This document shows, piece after piece, positions 42,234 through 51,207 of a stretch of 64,000 nt of DNA (position 1 is its first letter; each line of letters begins with the position of its first letter). Made by a program: the position numbers and the translations under genes. The DNA is taken from the NCBI RefSeq assembly GCF_013185185.1, contig NZ_JAAZWE010000001.1, positions 620,001 through 684,000 of the forward strand, given 5' to 3'. Under the pieces are notes generated by a model. The model ran no database searches, was not told the origin of the DNA, and worked only from the letters and a program-made list of their open reading frames with translations. Origin of the DNA: Saccharibacillus endophyticus. Its GTDB lineage: Bacteria; Bacillota; Bacilli; Paenibacillales; Paenibacillaceae.

Positions 42234-43646
42234 TCACTTTTGGCTGCCGATCCATTCCGTTGCTTCTTTTTGCGCTTGGTCCAGAGCCTCTTGCGAAGAA
42301 GCCGAATCCAGCAGCACTTTCTCTACGTTTTCGGACAAAATATAGCGGGGCTGCCCGGAACGATACGGATAGCGAGGTGCCCACAACCGGCCCATCGCTT
42401 CAAGAACGACGCTCATTTGCGGGATTTCTTTGACGCTGGCCCATTCCGTGGAAGACTTCACGACCGGCGTGCTTTCGATTCTGTAGTTGTCCCACATGAA
42501 CTGCTGATAGAAGTCGCTTGAGCTGAATTTCAACCATTCCCAAGCCAGATCTTTCTGCGTGCTGGATTTGCCGATCGCAAACGGACTGCCTGCAAACATC
42601 CCGCCCATCTTCTTTTCCGGATTGATGAACAGCAGCGCCGCATCAAAACGATCCTGCGTGCCGTTGGTCCGAATGTCCGTTACGAACCCCGGAGCCGAAC
42701 GCAGATTGATCGCCACATCGTTGTCCGCCGTCAAGAACTTTTCCGCCCCTTGTCCGGCCATAACGCCTTCGGGTGCATATTCTTTTGCCTTTTTCAACAG
42801 ATCCAGCGACTCGGCCATGGTTGGCGTATTAAATTCCAGCTCCATGTCTTTCCAAAGGAACCCCGTGCCCCATTTGCCGCCTTTGGACTCGTTAATGTTC
42901 ATTACGGTATCTGCGGCATCCGATTTGTTAAAGGTCAGACCGTAGTTCTGTTCCCCGGTTTTCGGATTGGTTCCCGTCATCTGCTCGGCTTTTTCCAAAA
43001 TTTCTTCGATTGTAGGCTCTTTGGACAGGTAAGACACGCCCCACTCGTCGAAGAGCTGCTTATCGTAAGTAATGACGCGGGTATCTCCGATGAACGGCAA
43101 TCCGTAGATTTGAAGATCCGCATCCTCGGGCCCCATCGCTTTCCAACCGTCGACTTGACCGTAAAAATACTGATTCAGGTCGAAGCCGTCCTGGTCAATG
43201 TAAGACTGAAGCGGCTCCAACAAGCCTTGTTCCGCAAAAGTCGCGATTCCCGGAAGCTGGTACACGTCCGCCGCGTTGGATTGCAGCATGGTTTGCGTCT
43301 TCTCGTTGTAGCTGTCCCAGCCCATCAGAACGAAATTAACTTCCGTGCCCGGATACATCTTTTCGAATTCTTCTTTTAACACGTACACGCCTTTGGTTTT
43401 TGCGCCCGTCTTCGGATCGGTCTTGTCCTGTTCCACGAAACCGCCGATCAATTGAACGTTCAGTTTACCGGATAGACCTGTCGTCTCGACCGGTGCGGCG
43501 GATGCGACGGCTTTTCCCGATTCTTTAGCCGGTTGATTAGGTGTCGTTGCGCTCGATGAGGGGTTGCCGACGCCACATGCACTGAGCAGCGTACTGATTA
43601 ATAACAGACTTGTTAATCCCCAGGCACTCTTTTTCGGTTTCATCAT
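42234..43646 (-). CDS. Sugar ABC transporter substrate-binding lipoprotein
   Basis: 470 residues. MMKPKKSAWGLTSLLLISTLLSAC is a lipoprotein signal with lipobox LSAC. The mature protein is an extracellular family 1 solute-binding protein (SBP_bac_1): FEKMYPGTEVNFVLMGWDSYNEKTQTM and the hinge/aromatic phrase KGGKWGTGFLWKDMELEFNTPTMAE. Ends the operon after LacI, MalF-like and MalG-like genes. AGGAGG in front of ATG. Captures oligosaccharides or sugars outside the cell; which one is unknown. Confidence 0.92.
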   Translation of the reverse strand: MMKPKKSAWGLTSLLLISTLLSACGVGNPSSSATTPNQPAKESGKAVASAAPVETTGLSGKLNVQLIGGFVEQDKTDPKTGAKTKGVYVLKEEFEKMYPGTEVNFVLMGWDSYNEKTQTMLQSNAADVYQLPGIATFAEQGLLEPLQSYIDQDGFDLNQYFYGQVDGWKAMGPEDADLQIYGLPFIGDTRVITYDKQLFDEWGVSYLSKEPTIEEILEKAEQMTGTNPKTGEQNYGLTFNKSDAADTVMNINESKGGKWGTGFLWKDMELEFNTPTMAESLDLLKKAKEYAPEGVMAGQGAEKFLTADNDVAINLRSAPGFVTDIRTNGTQDRFDAALLFINPEKKMGGMFAGSPFAIGKSSTQKDLAWEWLKFSSSDFYQQFMWDNYRIESTPVVKSSTEWASVKEIPQMSVVLEAMGRLWAPRYPYRSGQPRYILSENVEKVLLDSASSQEALDQAQKEATEWIGSQK

Positions 43647-43705
43647 TAGAACCTCCTATGTAGGGTTGATGACGGATCACGGGATCAAGACGATACTTCG
43701 GCCGG

Positions 43706-44557
43706 TCACTCTCCTTTCAGACCGCTAAGCGCGATGCTTTGGATGATGTATTTTTGCATAATCAGGAAAACGACCATAACCGGAATAATGCTGACCGCAG
43801 CCGTGGCCATCGTTACGCCCATCAACGGAGTGCCGCTTTCCTGGGAAAACTGGGACAAGAACAGAGGAACGGTTTTCAAATCCTGACTGTTAATGACGAC
43901 GAGCGGCCAGACGAACGAATTCCAGCTGCCTTGAAAAGAAAGAATAGCCAGCGTCGCGGTGATCGGCCCTGCCAGGGGGAAGAAAATGTGGAAGAAAATC
44001 TTGAACTCGCCTGCTCCATCGATCTTCGCCGACTCCCGTAATCCCTCCGGCAGCTGGTCGAAAAACTGCTTGCACAGCAAGATGCCCATGGCATTGATGA
44101 GGCTTGGCAGAATGATCGGATACCGGGTATCGATCAAATGCAAATCATTGAACATGATAAACATCGGGATCAGCGTCGTCTCAAAAGGAATCATCATCGT
44201 GGCAAGTACCAGAATAAAAAGTATCTTTTTCCCTTTAAAACGACCCCGCGAAAAAGCATAACCGCCCAAGAGGGCCGACGATACGCTAAGCAGCACGCTA
44301 AAGAAGGCATTTACGGCGGAGTTCCAATATGCTTTGAGCATCAGGCCATTTTCAAACACAAGCGAGTAATTAAACCAGCTAAAATCATACGGAATCAGTC
44401 TCGGCGGAAAAGGCGCGTTCACGTTGGCCGTTCGTTCAAAGCCTACACTGATCATCCAGAGAAAAGGCGTGATCATGATCATGCCAAGCGCCAAAAGCAA
44501 AAGACCGACGACAGCGTCCTCCCATTTTCTTCGCATGCTTGAGCCCATGCTTCTCAT
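43706..44557 (-). CDS. Carbohydrate ABC transporter permease (MalG type)
   Basis: 283 residues starting at 44557 (MRSMGSSMRRK, GGAGGAG upstream). Six membrane helices and the EAA loop GLRESAKIDGAGEFKIFFHIFFPLAGPI used to dock the ATPase. Pairs with the MalF-type permease upstream. No nucleotide-binding protein gene is in the operon; such importers in Paenibacillus often share a multi-sugar ATPase (MsmK) encoded elsewhere. Confidence 0.92.
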   Translation of the reverse strand: MRSMGSSMRRKWEDAVVGLLLLALGMIMITPFLWMISVGFERTANVNAPFPPRLIPYDFSWFNYSLVFENGLMLKAYWNSAVNAFFSVLLSVSSALLGGYAFSRGRFKGKKILFILVLATMMIPFETTLIPMFIMFNDLHLIDTRYPIILPSLINAMGILLCKQFFDQLPEGLRESAKIDGAGEFKIFFHIFFPLAGPITATLAILSFQGSWNSFVWPLVVINSQDLKTVPLFLSQFSQESGTPLMGVTMATAAVSIIPVMVVFLIMQKYIIQSIALSGLKGE

Positions 44558-44575
44558 CCGCAATCTCCTCCTGCT

Positions 44576-45484
44576 CTATATCTTCATTCTGAAAAATTTG
44601 ATATTGATAAAAGTGAAAATCAGAATCAGAACAAGCAGCAGATACGAGGCCGCGGAAGCGACGCCGTACTCCAATCCGCCGAAGCCGCGCTCATAAATAA
44701 ACCCGACCAACGTATACAAAGAACGCACCGGACTCCCCGTATGCCCGCCTAGCATAAAAGCCTCCGTAAACCGCTGAAGCCCGTCGATCCAACCCAGAAT
44801 GACCAAGATCGTAATGCTTCCGAGCATATTGGGGACGGTGATGTAGAGCCATTGTTTGAAGCGCGAAGCCCCGTCGATCGAAGCCGCTTCATAGTAGTCC
44901 GGCGAGATCGCTTGCAGGTTGGCCAAGTTGATGATGATGCCGAAGCCCAGCGTATGCCAGCTCGCCAGCAGGATCACGCTCCACCTCGCAGAGGTCGGAT
45001 TCGCCAGCCAGATCGTTTCCGGAATACCGAAAAAGCTTAGCGCATAGTTCAACAATCCTTGAGGATGAAGCACCACCAGAAAGACGGTAGCCGCGGCGAC
45101 CATGGAGGTAATATTCGGTATGTAAAAAAGGATTTTGAAAAAGTTTTTGCCCCTGCGAAGCGATTGGATCAGGCAGGCAATGATGAATCCCGACGGAATA
45201 ACGATAAGCAGTTGAAAAAAGGCAATGTAGAAGGTGTTGAATATCGCTTGGCGGAACGATCCCGAAGTCAGTACGTACCGGTAATTTTCTAACCCGACAT
45301 ATCGCTCTTCAGCGCCTCGGGTAAAACTCAATCGAAAAGATTCCAACATCGGGTATAGCGTAAACAAGCCGATCCCAAGCAGTGTCGGCAATAAGAAAAT
45401 GAACCAGACCCAGCCTTGCGAAGTCATTTTACCTAGTCGTTTCTTTTTTCCGCGTATGCTTTCTTTGACTACGATTTCGCTCAT
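44576..45484 (-). CDS. Carbohydrate ABC transporter permease (MalF type)
   Basis: About 302 residues. Six helices, EAA loop DYYEAASIDGASRFKQWLYITVPNMLGSI. Start at 45484 (MSEIVVKES) is chosen as the ATG ahead of the first charged segment; the ribosome binding site is poor and the frame is open to 45547. Lies 74 bp after the lacI-type gene and 18 bp before the MalG gene, so the whole set is one operon. Confidence 0.88.
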   Translation of the reverse strand: MSEIVVKESIRGKKKRLGKMTSQGWVWFIFLLPTLLGIGLFTLYPMLESFRLSFTRGAEERYVGLENYRYVLTSGSFRQAIFNTFYIAFFQLLIVIPSGFIIACLIQSLRRGKNFFKILFYIPNITSMVAAATVFLVVLHPQGLLNYALSFFGIPETIWLANPTSARWSVILLASWHTLGFGIIINLANLQAISPDYYEAASIDGASRFKQWLYITVPNMLGSITILVILGWIDGLQRFTEAFMLGGHTGSPVRSLYTLVGFIYERGFGGLEYGVASAASYLLLVLILIFTFINIKFFRMKI

Positions 45485-45557
45485 ATGGATCGGACAGTTT
45501 CGTCCTTCGACCTCCTCGTTTCGAACGGATATCAATGCGCGATGCAATCTTTTGGGA

Positions 45558-46580
45558 TTAAAGGTCTTTGCAGCTTTCTTTTTCGATCAGATCATGCGGG
45601 ATTCGATTCACCCATCCGGATGGCGGCAACTCCGAACGATATTTCTCCGGCTCGATCCGTTCAAATAATAAATCGAGTACCGTCCGTGTTATCCGATCGA
45701 CAGGTTGGTGAATCGCGGTCAAGCGGGGGCGCACAATATCCGACATCGGGCCTCCGTCAATACTGATTACCGAGAAGTCGTCCGGAACGCGAAGTCCGCG
45801 GTCATGGATCCTATTCATGGCACCGACCGCCATATCGTCGCTGACCGCGAATACGGCTGTAAACGAATGGTTCTCCCTGTTCTGAAGCAGCTCTTCCATC
45901 AGCCAATATCCCGTATCCAGCTTGTAATCGCCGTAACGGATCAGTGAATGGTCGATGGTGATTCCGTAATGCTTGCATGCCGCTATATAGCCTTGGCAGC
46001 GGTGCCGACCTTCGCTGGTATCCTGCATGTCTCCTGCCAGCATGGCAATTCGCCTGTGACCTTTGCGGATGAGATACTCGGTGGCGTCATACGCGGCTTG
46101 AATGTTATCGATCGTCACCACGGGAAGGTCAAAGCCCACGTCGGCCTGCGCAATGATCGGAATGTGGGTCCGTTTGATAAAACTTTGGATCTCTTCGTTC
46201 ATTTTCCCGTGCATCAGCAGAATTCCGTCAACCCGCATTTCTTGAAACACTTGCAGGTAATCCATCACTTTTTTTGTGTTTTCTTTGATATTGGAGACCA
46301 GCAAATGGTAGCCTCTCCTCGCGCATTCTTCTTCAATCCCGCTGAGTACCGAGGCCTGATAGCCGGAAGTGATATCCGCGATAATGACGCCGATCAGGTT
46401 CGTTTTATTGCGTTTGAGACTTTTGGCGATCATGCTCGGCGTGTAGTTCAGCTGCTCGATCGCTTGCCGTACTTTCTTTTCCAGTTTCTCGCTCACATGC
46501 GGGCTGTTGTTGAGTACGCGAGATACGCTGGTAGCCGATACGCCGGCAGCGCGAGCTACATCTTTAATTTGAGTGTCCAT
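45558..46580 (-). CDS. LacI-family transcriptional regulator of the ABC operon
   Basis: 340 residues: N-terminal helix-turn-helix TQIKDVARAAGVSATSVSRVLNNSPHVSEKLEKKV with the hinge helix, then a periplasmic-binding-like sensor (NLIGVIIADITSGYQASVL ... VDGILLMHGKMNEEIQSF ... TAVFAVSDDMAVGAMN). Binds a sugar and a palindromic operator. A perfect 16-bp palindrome lies 39 bp upstream of the start codon, so it autoregulates. First gene of the operon, 74 bp from the permease genes. Confidence 0.93.
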   Translation of the reverse strand: MDTQIKDVARAAGVSATSVSRVLNNSPHVSEKLEKKVRQAIEQLNYTPSMIAKSLKRNKTNLIGVIIADITSGYQASVLSGIEEECARRGYHLLVSNIKENTKKVMDYLQVFQEMRVDGILLMHGKMNEEIQSFIKRTHIPIIAQADVGFDLPVVTIDNIQAAYDATEYLIRKGHRRIAMLAGDMQDTSEGRHRCQGYIAACKHYGITIDHSLIRYGDYKLDTGYWLMEELLQNRENHSFTAVFAVSDDMAVGAMNRIHDRGLRVPDDFSVISIDGGPMSDIVRPRLTAIHQPVDRITRTVLDLLFERIEPEKYRSELPPSGWVNRIPHDLIEKESCKDL

Positions 46581-46618
46581 GGCTCGTCATCCTTTGCATT
46601 AGAGAAGCTGTTCTTCAT

Positions 46619-46634
46619 TTGGTATCGATACCAA
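46619..46634. promoter_or_regulatory. LacI-type operator
   Basis: TTGGTATCGATACCAA is a perfect palindrome with the central CG of LacI/GalR sites, located 39 bp upstream of the LacI-family gene. Confidence 0.8.
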
Positions 46635-46721
46635 TTTGGATCGAGTTTAGAATAACAGCGGAATATTAATTCAAATGATTGAATTTGTGAGCGGGAAATC
46701 AAGTTTTTGCCGAAACGTAAA

Positions 46722-46748
46722 AAGACGAAGAGCCGCAGCTCTCCGTCT
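46722..46748 (-). terminator. Terminator of CYTH-like gene
   Basis: GACGAAGAGCC with GCTCTCCGTC, followed on the minus strand by TTTTTAC. Shares the GAAGAGC hairpin of two other terminators. Confidence 0.82.
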
Positions 46749-46781
46749 CGATTGTTCATCTAATCGCTTGAGCGATAACGA

Positions 46782-47657
46782 TTAATACCGATCCAGAATC
46801 AGGTTCGTCTTGAGCGAGTCCGCAGGAACCAGCCAGCCTTCGGATTCCAGTTCATCCATCAGTTCGGCGCGCTGCGAAGCGGCTTCGGTATAGCTGTCCG
46901 TCTTGAACGAGATTTCGACGATCGACTCGTTTTCCGTACCCGAAGCATTCAGGATCGGCCACACTTCGATATCCACGTCCACGCCATTGAAGTCGCCGCC
47001 GTATTTGGTCACCGCGACCGGACCGTAAGCGCGTGCGTCTTCCAGCGTATCTTTGCCCCAGCCTTTGGAACGCGTCTTTTCCAATTTGCCCGGAATTTCG
47101 TTAACCAGCATCTCCAGCGCCTTTTGATTGGAAGGAAGACTCAGTCCTTTGGAAGCCTTTTTCTCTTTAGTCACCGAAAAGCTCAGCGTCTGCTTGCCGT
47201 ATCCCCAGTCCACTTCGGCCTTGTAGTTATCGTCGGAGGAATCGAACCCTGCGGCATTAGCTTCTGTTAGCGCCGCGTCGATCTGACCGTTTTGCACGTC
47301 GAAACGCTTTTTGTAAGTCAGCTCATAAGCCGATTTGCTTTCCTTTTTGCGTAAACGAACATTCCAGCTCTCACTATTCAGATCTAGCGTGTCCGTGTCA
47401 AAGTATTCCACCATAAGTCGCTCCGGCGCACCGCCGATTTCAAAAGCCTGATTGACGGCAGCGCTTAATCCTCCGCCGGAAGTCAACACTTCGTCGGAAT
47501 CGAGCAGGAACTTTACTTCATAACCGGGGACGGCATTGGACGCGGCATTGGCTTCCGGCGTGCTGCTCCATCCGGTAAACAGAACGGCACTTCCGAATAC
47601 AGTAACAGCAACAGTCTTCACAAGCTTGCGTGGACTTAACGGCTTCAAGAGATTCAT
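46782..47657 (-). CDS. Secreted CYTH-like domain protein
   Basis: 291 residues from MNLLKPLSPRKL at 47657 (GGAG upstream). A signal peptide ends near PEANA; the mature protein begins AVPGYEVKFLLD. The EVKFLLD strand, the later LMVEYFDTDTLDL, WNVRLRKKESKSAYELTYKKR and VDVDIEVWP fit the triphosphate tunnel (CYTH) fold, with basic residues pointing inside. CYTH enzymes (thiamine triphosphatase, polyphosphatase) are normally cytosolic, so export would be unusual. It has its own terminator. Confidence 0.7.
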   Translation of the reverse strand: MNLLKPLSPRKLVKTVAVTVFGSAVLFTGWSSTPEANAASNAVPGYEVKFLLDSDEVLTSGGGLSAAVNQAFEIGGAPERLMVEYFDTDTLDLNSESWNVRLRKKESKSAYELTYKKRFDVQNGQIDAALTEANAAGFDSSDDNYKAEVDWGYGKQTLSFSVTKEKKASKGLSLPSNQKALEMLVNEIPGKLEKTRSKGWGKDTLEDARAYGPVAVTKYGGDFNGVDVDIEVWPILNASGTENESIVEISFKTDSYTEAASQRAELMDELESEGWLVPADSLKTNLILDRY

Positions 47658-47770
47658 GACGATTCTTTCCACTCCTTCGGATGTCGGTGTCGATTACTCT
47701 TTTACTTTAGAGGAGCGAAGTTAGAGCGATATGAACGGCTGCCCGGTTTCCGGTAAAAAATCGCAAGAAT

Positions 47771-48685
47771 TTACTGAGGTTGATCAAAGTTTGATTGAAC
47801 GTATTCGGTAAAACGCGACAATAACGCCGACGGATAGCGGTGTTTATGGGTCGCCATATAGATGTTTCGTTTGAAAATGCTGCCCGGCGGCGAGTACGTA
47901 TGCAGCAATCCCCGTTCCACTTCGGACTGCACGGCCAGACGGGACACGAAGGATACATGCTCGCCCAGCATCACCGTCTGTTTGATCGCTTCCAACGAAT
48001 CCAGCTCCAATCCGATCGGCAGCTGCCGTCCGTGTTCCTGCAGCCAACGTTCCGTCAGATGCCGCGTGCTCGATTCCGAACCGTGCATGACGAAATAGCA
48101 GGCCGCAATTTGCCGAGGCGAAGGCCGGGACGTCGAAGCAAGCGCATGATCGGGAGAGAAAATCAATACCAATTCATCTTCGCAGACCGGTTCCATGCGC
48201 AAATCCGGCGATTCCAGCGCATTCGCAGAGAGGAGAGCCAGATCGATCTCGCGGCGCTCCAGCATGTTCTGAATAACCGGAGCGGTCTTTACGCATAAAG
48301 AAAGCTTTACGCCCGGATACATCGCGGAAAACCGATGCAGCATCCCGGGCAGCAGATACGTCGCAGGCACGTAGCTGGCGCCGATCTTAAGCTCGCCTTT
48401 TCGCAGCGTATCGAATTCCCCGATCGCCCGCTGCGCTTCTTCGGCCAGCTCATTGATTTTGACCGCATAGTGATGCAAGGCTCTACCCGCATCGGTCAGC
48501 GGCACGCGTCCCATCCGTGCTTCGAACAGCTTGACGCCGAAATCCCGTTCCATGTTTTTCATATGAAACGTAACGGTCGGCTGCTTTAATTCCAAAATAT
48601 CCGCTACGGCCGTGATTTTATGGTGCTTGGCCAGCAATTCTATGATTCTTAGCTTGGTCGGGGTCATGCCGTTTAAAGATGTCAT
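47771..48685 (-). CDS. LysR-type transcriptional regulator
   Basis: 304 residues: N-terminal winged helix (TPTKLRIIELLAKHHKITAVADILELKQPTVTFHMKNMERDFGVKLFEARMGRVPLTDAGRALHHYA) and a C-terminal LysR_substrate domain. The form with IELLAKH...VADILELKQPTVTFHMK is CysL/YwfK-like. ATG at 48685 after GGAGG. A divergent target gene is expected but absent; the sequence upstream carries an operator-like inverted repeat. Confidence 0.9.
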   Translation of the reverse strand: MTSLNGMTPTKLRIIELLAKHHKITAVADILELKQPTVTFHMKNMERDFGVKLFEARMGRVPLTDAGRALHHYAVKINELAEEAQRAIGEFDTLRKGELKIGASYVPATYLLPGMLHRFSAMYPGVKLSLCVKTAPVIQNMLERREIDLALLSANALESPDLRMEPVCEDELVLIFSPDHALASTSRPSPRQIAACYFVMHGSESSTRHLTERWLQEHGRQLPIGLELDSLEAIKQTVMLGEHVSFVSRLAVQSEVERGLLHTYSPPGSIFKRNIYMATHKHRYPSALLSRFTEYVQSNFDQPQ

Positions 48686-48730
48686 CAGATTTCCTCCGTT
48701 TCCGTTTGCCTTCTGTTCTATATCAGTTAA

Positions 48731-48759
48731 ATCTATGAATGTCAGAAGCGTTCATAGAT
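48731..48759. promoter_or_regulatory. LysR-type operator upstream of the regulator
   Basis: ATCTATGAA-N11-TTCATAGAT, a perfect 9-bp inverted repeat with the T-N11-A form typical of LysR boxes, 46 bp from the regulator start. Confidence 0.75.
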
Positions 48760-48858
48760 AAAATCAATTTTCTGTTTAAGTAAAACAAAAAGAATTGGAA
48801 TATACTTAACATAATATTTATTACGTTAAGTTATTTTAAAAAGCCGATTGATCAGGAT

Positions 48859-48896
48859 GTGTACGCAAAGTCCGTGTTGGCGGAGATTGCGTACAC
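48859..48896. promoter_or_regulatory. Perfect hairpin between fetB remnant and LysR gene
   Basis: GTGTACGCAA and TTGCGTACAC are exact complements with an 18-base loop; no T-run follows directly, so a terminator role is doubtful. Confidence 0.4.
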
Positions 48897-48913
48897 GCCC
48901 TAAATAGCTTGAT

Positions 48914-49257
48914 TCATCCTTTTATCGTCTCTTCCTCAACCCATTGACCGAGTTCATTTAAAAACAAACGGTACCCCATCTGCACGAATAAAATAACCGA
49001 TAACGACACGCTGCCCACCATGCATAGCATAATGGCAATCTGATACTCGATCGCCATCAGCGGCGAAGCGCCTCCCAGGATCTGCCCCGTCATCATGCCC
49101 GGAAGAAACACGATGCCCATGCCGACCATCGAATTGAGCGTGGGCATCATCGCGGCGTCAAAAGCATCGTTCACGACGCTGCGATCAGCATCAGAATCAA
49201 GACGAACCCATACGCTGCCCCGAGCTGCCACCAGACGATATCGATCGTGCCGTTCAT
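48914..49257 (-). pseudogene. fetB: FetB-like (UPF0014/YbbM) permease with internal deletion and frameshift
   Basis: N-terminus MNGTIDIVWWQLGAAYGFVL at 49257 is followed by LILMLIAAS and a stop; in another frame the sequence continues as NDAFDAAMMPTLNSMVGMGI, PGMMTGQILGG and IEYQIAIM, which is the C-terminal part of YbbM/FetB. Roughly 150 residues between the two are gone. FetAB exports iron. The break point is near 49165-49180. Confidence 0.8.
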
Positions 49258-49500
49258 CGGCGCACTTCCGCGTCTTCCGTCACTTTTCCGGCTTCGATTG
49301 TGACGCGGTAATCGCCCAAGCGTCGAATCGCGGCCGGCGAATGGCCGATCATGACGATCGATTGGCCGGATCTCGAAGCGCTGCGGACGATCCGCTCCAA
49401 GATTCGTTCCGCCGTGCCTTCGTCGAGCGACGAAGTCGGCTCGTCGAGCAGCAGGGCGGGAGGTCGAAGCAGAAGAATTCTGGCGATCCGGATATGCCTA
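49254..49500 (-). pseudogene. fetA: FetA-like (YbbL) ABC ATPase, 5' half lost
   Basis: Only the C-terminal half remains: RIARILLLRPPALLLDEPTS (signature-side helix and Walker B), SLDEGTAERILERIV and IGHSPAAIRR with the H-loop. Walker A and Q-loop are missing. Its TGA overlaps the FetB start by ATGA, the native operon arrangement. The 5' side runs into the HAD gene terminator, so the boundary is approximate. Confidence 0.8.
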
Positions 49501-49524
49501 TCTTGGTTTGCAAAAAACGCAAAT

Positions 49525-49553
49525 AAAGCCTCAGGCATAAAGCCTGAGGCTTT
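49525..49553 (-). terminator. Terminator of HAD hydrolase gene
   Basis: AAAGCCTCAGGC with GCCTGAGGCTTT, A/T-rich flanks and TTTTTT on the minus strand. Confidence 0.85.
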
Positions 49554-49589
49554 CATCTCGACAAGATAACGCTTACACTCCCTCTTGCT

Positions 49590-50234
49590 CTAAATCGCGC
49601 TTGCGTTGAAACCCGCTATGGCTGCCGACACTTCGCCCGGGCACAAAGCCGTAAAATCGGGTGAAAAACGCTTCATCAACTCAAACGAATCGTAACCCCA
49701 TCCGGCCGCGATGATCTTGATTCCCGAGCGCTGTCCGGCCTCTATATCGCGAAGCTCGTCGCCGATATACAGGGCTTCATGCGGATTAAGTTTATTGTCG
49801 CGCAGGAACGAATGGATCGCGCGATGCTTGCCGAACAAGCTGAAGCACGAGCGAACCTGCACGAATTGGCTGATCTCGTTATGACGCAGGAAGGAACGGA
49901 TATTGCTTTCCAGGTTGGACGAGATGATGCTCAGTTGATACCCTTGAGCGTTCAAGTCCCGAATCAAATCGCCGACGCCGTCTTTGATTTCCAGCGTTTT
50001 GATCTGACGGCGATACTCCGAAAACAATTGGAATCCGAGGAACGGCAGACGGTACAGCGGAATGCCGAGCGCCTTGGAGCGTTCGCGTATGGACCGTCCG
50101 GCGAAAGGCTCCGATTCGTCGTCGCTGATCGCGCGATATCCGTGTTTGGCCGCCAAGCTGTTATACAATTCAACGATAAGCGGGCGGGAGTTGACAATCG
50201 TTCCGTCGAAATCGAAAATTACGTGCCGTATCAT
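49590..50234 (-). CDS. HAD-family hydrolase (PpaX/Gph-like phosphatase)
   Basis: 214 residues. Motif I FDFDGTIVNS, motif II SIISSN, motif III around KHRAIHSFLRDNKLNP, motif IV ALYIGDELRDIEAG. A helical cap of ~60 residues lies between motifs I and II. This is the class of phosphoglycolate phosphatase and PpaX pyrophosphatase; substrate not determined. ATG at 50234 with GGAGG. Confidence 0.9.
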   Translation of the reverse strand: MIRHVIFDFDGTIVNSRPLIVELYNSLAAKHGYRAISDDESEPFAGRSIRERSKALGIPLYRLPFLGFQLFSEYRRQIKTLEIKDGVGDLIRDLNAQGYQLSIISSNLESNIRSFLRHNEISQFVQVRSCFSLFGKHRAIHSFLRDNKLNPHEALYIGDELRDIEAGQRSGIKIIAAGWGYDSFELMKRFSPDFTALCPGEVSAAIAGFNASAI

Positions 50235-50531
50235 GGTCCATACCTCCTCTTGTAGTAAAAGCTTATATCTTTTATATAACCGCTTTCAGCTCAACTTTGA
50301 CCTTTAATTTCCTGAATAATGGAAAATGGATGAGCGTATATACTCTATTATAACGGATTTTCGGATCAAAAAATAAAGATTTATTTTAATTTCGTGCAAT
50401 TCAAGCGAAAAAAATAAAAAAGCGAAAAACAAATCCGCCCGCAGGCCGTTTAAAGGCTGCGGGCGGATTAGGATGCAAAGGCAAGGCTTGACCTCGCATG
50501 CACCTTAAATTTCTGCAAATCTGTCTGAAAA
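50235..50531. other. Intergenic, pdxH terminator and AT-rich spacer
   Basis: Besides the hairpin at 50431-50469 the region holds only an AT-rich stretch around 50240-50400 that may carry the promoter of the HAD gene (minus strand). No gene or other repeat seen. Confidence 0.5.
50431..50469 (-). terminator. Terminator of the pdxH operon
   Basis: AAATCCGCCCGCAG pairs with CTGCGGGCGGATT; the minus strand continues TTTGTTTTTCGC. Confidence 0.88.
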
Positions 50532-51203
50532 CTACGGCCATAATAAGCCGCGTTCCCAATCGTCGTGCTTGTTCAGGCGGTATTGAACGCGCGTATGCTT
50601 TCTTCCCGGATCGGCCTGCCAAAACTCGGCTTCGTCGATCTGAAGCGCATACAATCGCCAAAGCGGCGCGGCGGCTTCAGGATGATTTTTCAAAAATCCC
50701 CGCTGCTCGGCCAAATTTGCTTTCAACTCTTCTCGGCTATCCAGCGGACGGCTTTGCCGCCCGATCATGGCGACCGCCCGGGCTTCGTCCGGACGCCGGC
50801 GGAAATCGTCGGCGCCTTCTTTTTCGCCCGTTTCAACCGCCGTTCCCCGCAAACGGATCTGACGCCCGACCGCGGGCCAATAGAAGGTCAGCGCGGCATG
50901 AGGCCGTTCCTGAAGCTGCATGCCTTTGCGGCTCTCCATGCTCGACGCGAAATAAAACGTCTCGTCGTGCACGTCTTTGAGAATCAGCGTGCGGGCATCC
51001 GGACGGCCTTCGCCGTCTACCGTAGACAGCGTGACCGCATGCGGCTCCGTTACCTGCTGCCGCAGCGCATCTTCGAACCATTCAAGAAACAATTCGCCCG
51101 GTTTTTCCGGAAGGTGTTCCGTATCGAACGTATCGAACGATCCGGTCAGCGACTTCAATCCGCGGAATAACGGATTTCGGTTGTCTTTTTTCGTATCGCT
51201 CAT
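50532..51203 (-). CDS. pdxH: Pyridoxamine 5'-phosphate oxidase-type protein (PdxH)
   Basis: 223 residues. AVTLSTVDGEGRPDARTLILKDV, TFYFASSMESRKGMQLQERPHAALTFYWP and GRQIRLRGTAV follow PdxH closely; near the C-terminus the W-Q-x-x-P-x-R pattern (FWQADPGRKHTRVQYRL) holds the substrate Arg. The FMN enzyme makes pyridoxal phosphate. Start at 51203 lacks a strong ribosome binding site but sits 4 bp after the aldo/keto reductase stop, so reinitiation is likely. An older pdxST route is common in Bacillales. Confidence 0.85.
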   Translation of the reverse strand: MSDTKKDNRNPLFRGLKSLTGSFDTFDTEHLPEKPGELFLEWFEDALRQQVTEPHAVTLSTVDGEGRPDARTLILKDVHDETFYFASSMESRKGMQLQERPHAALTFYWPAVGRQIRLRGTAVETGEKEGADDFRRRPDEARAVAMIGRQSRPLDSREELKANLAEQRGFLKNHPEAAAPLWRLYALQIDEAEFWQADPGRKHTRVQYRLNKHDDWERGLLWP

Positions 51204-51207
51204 ACGA

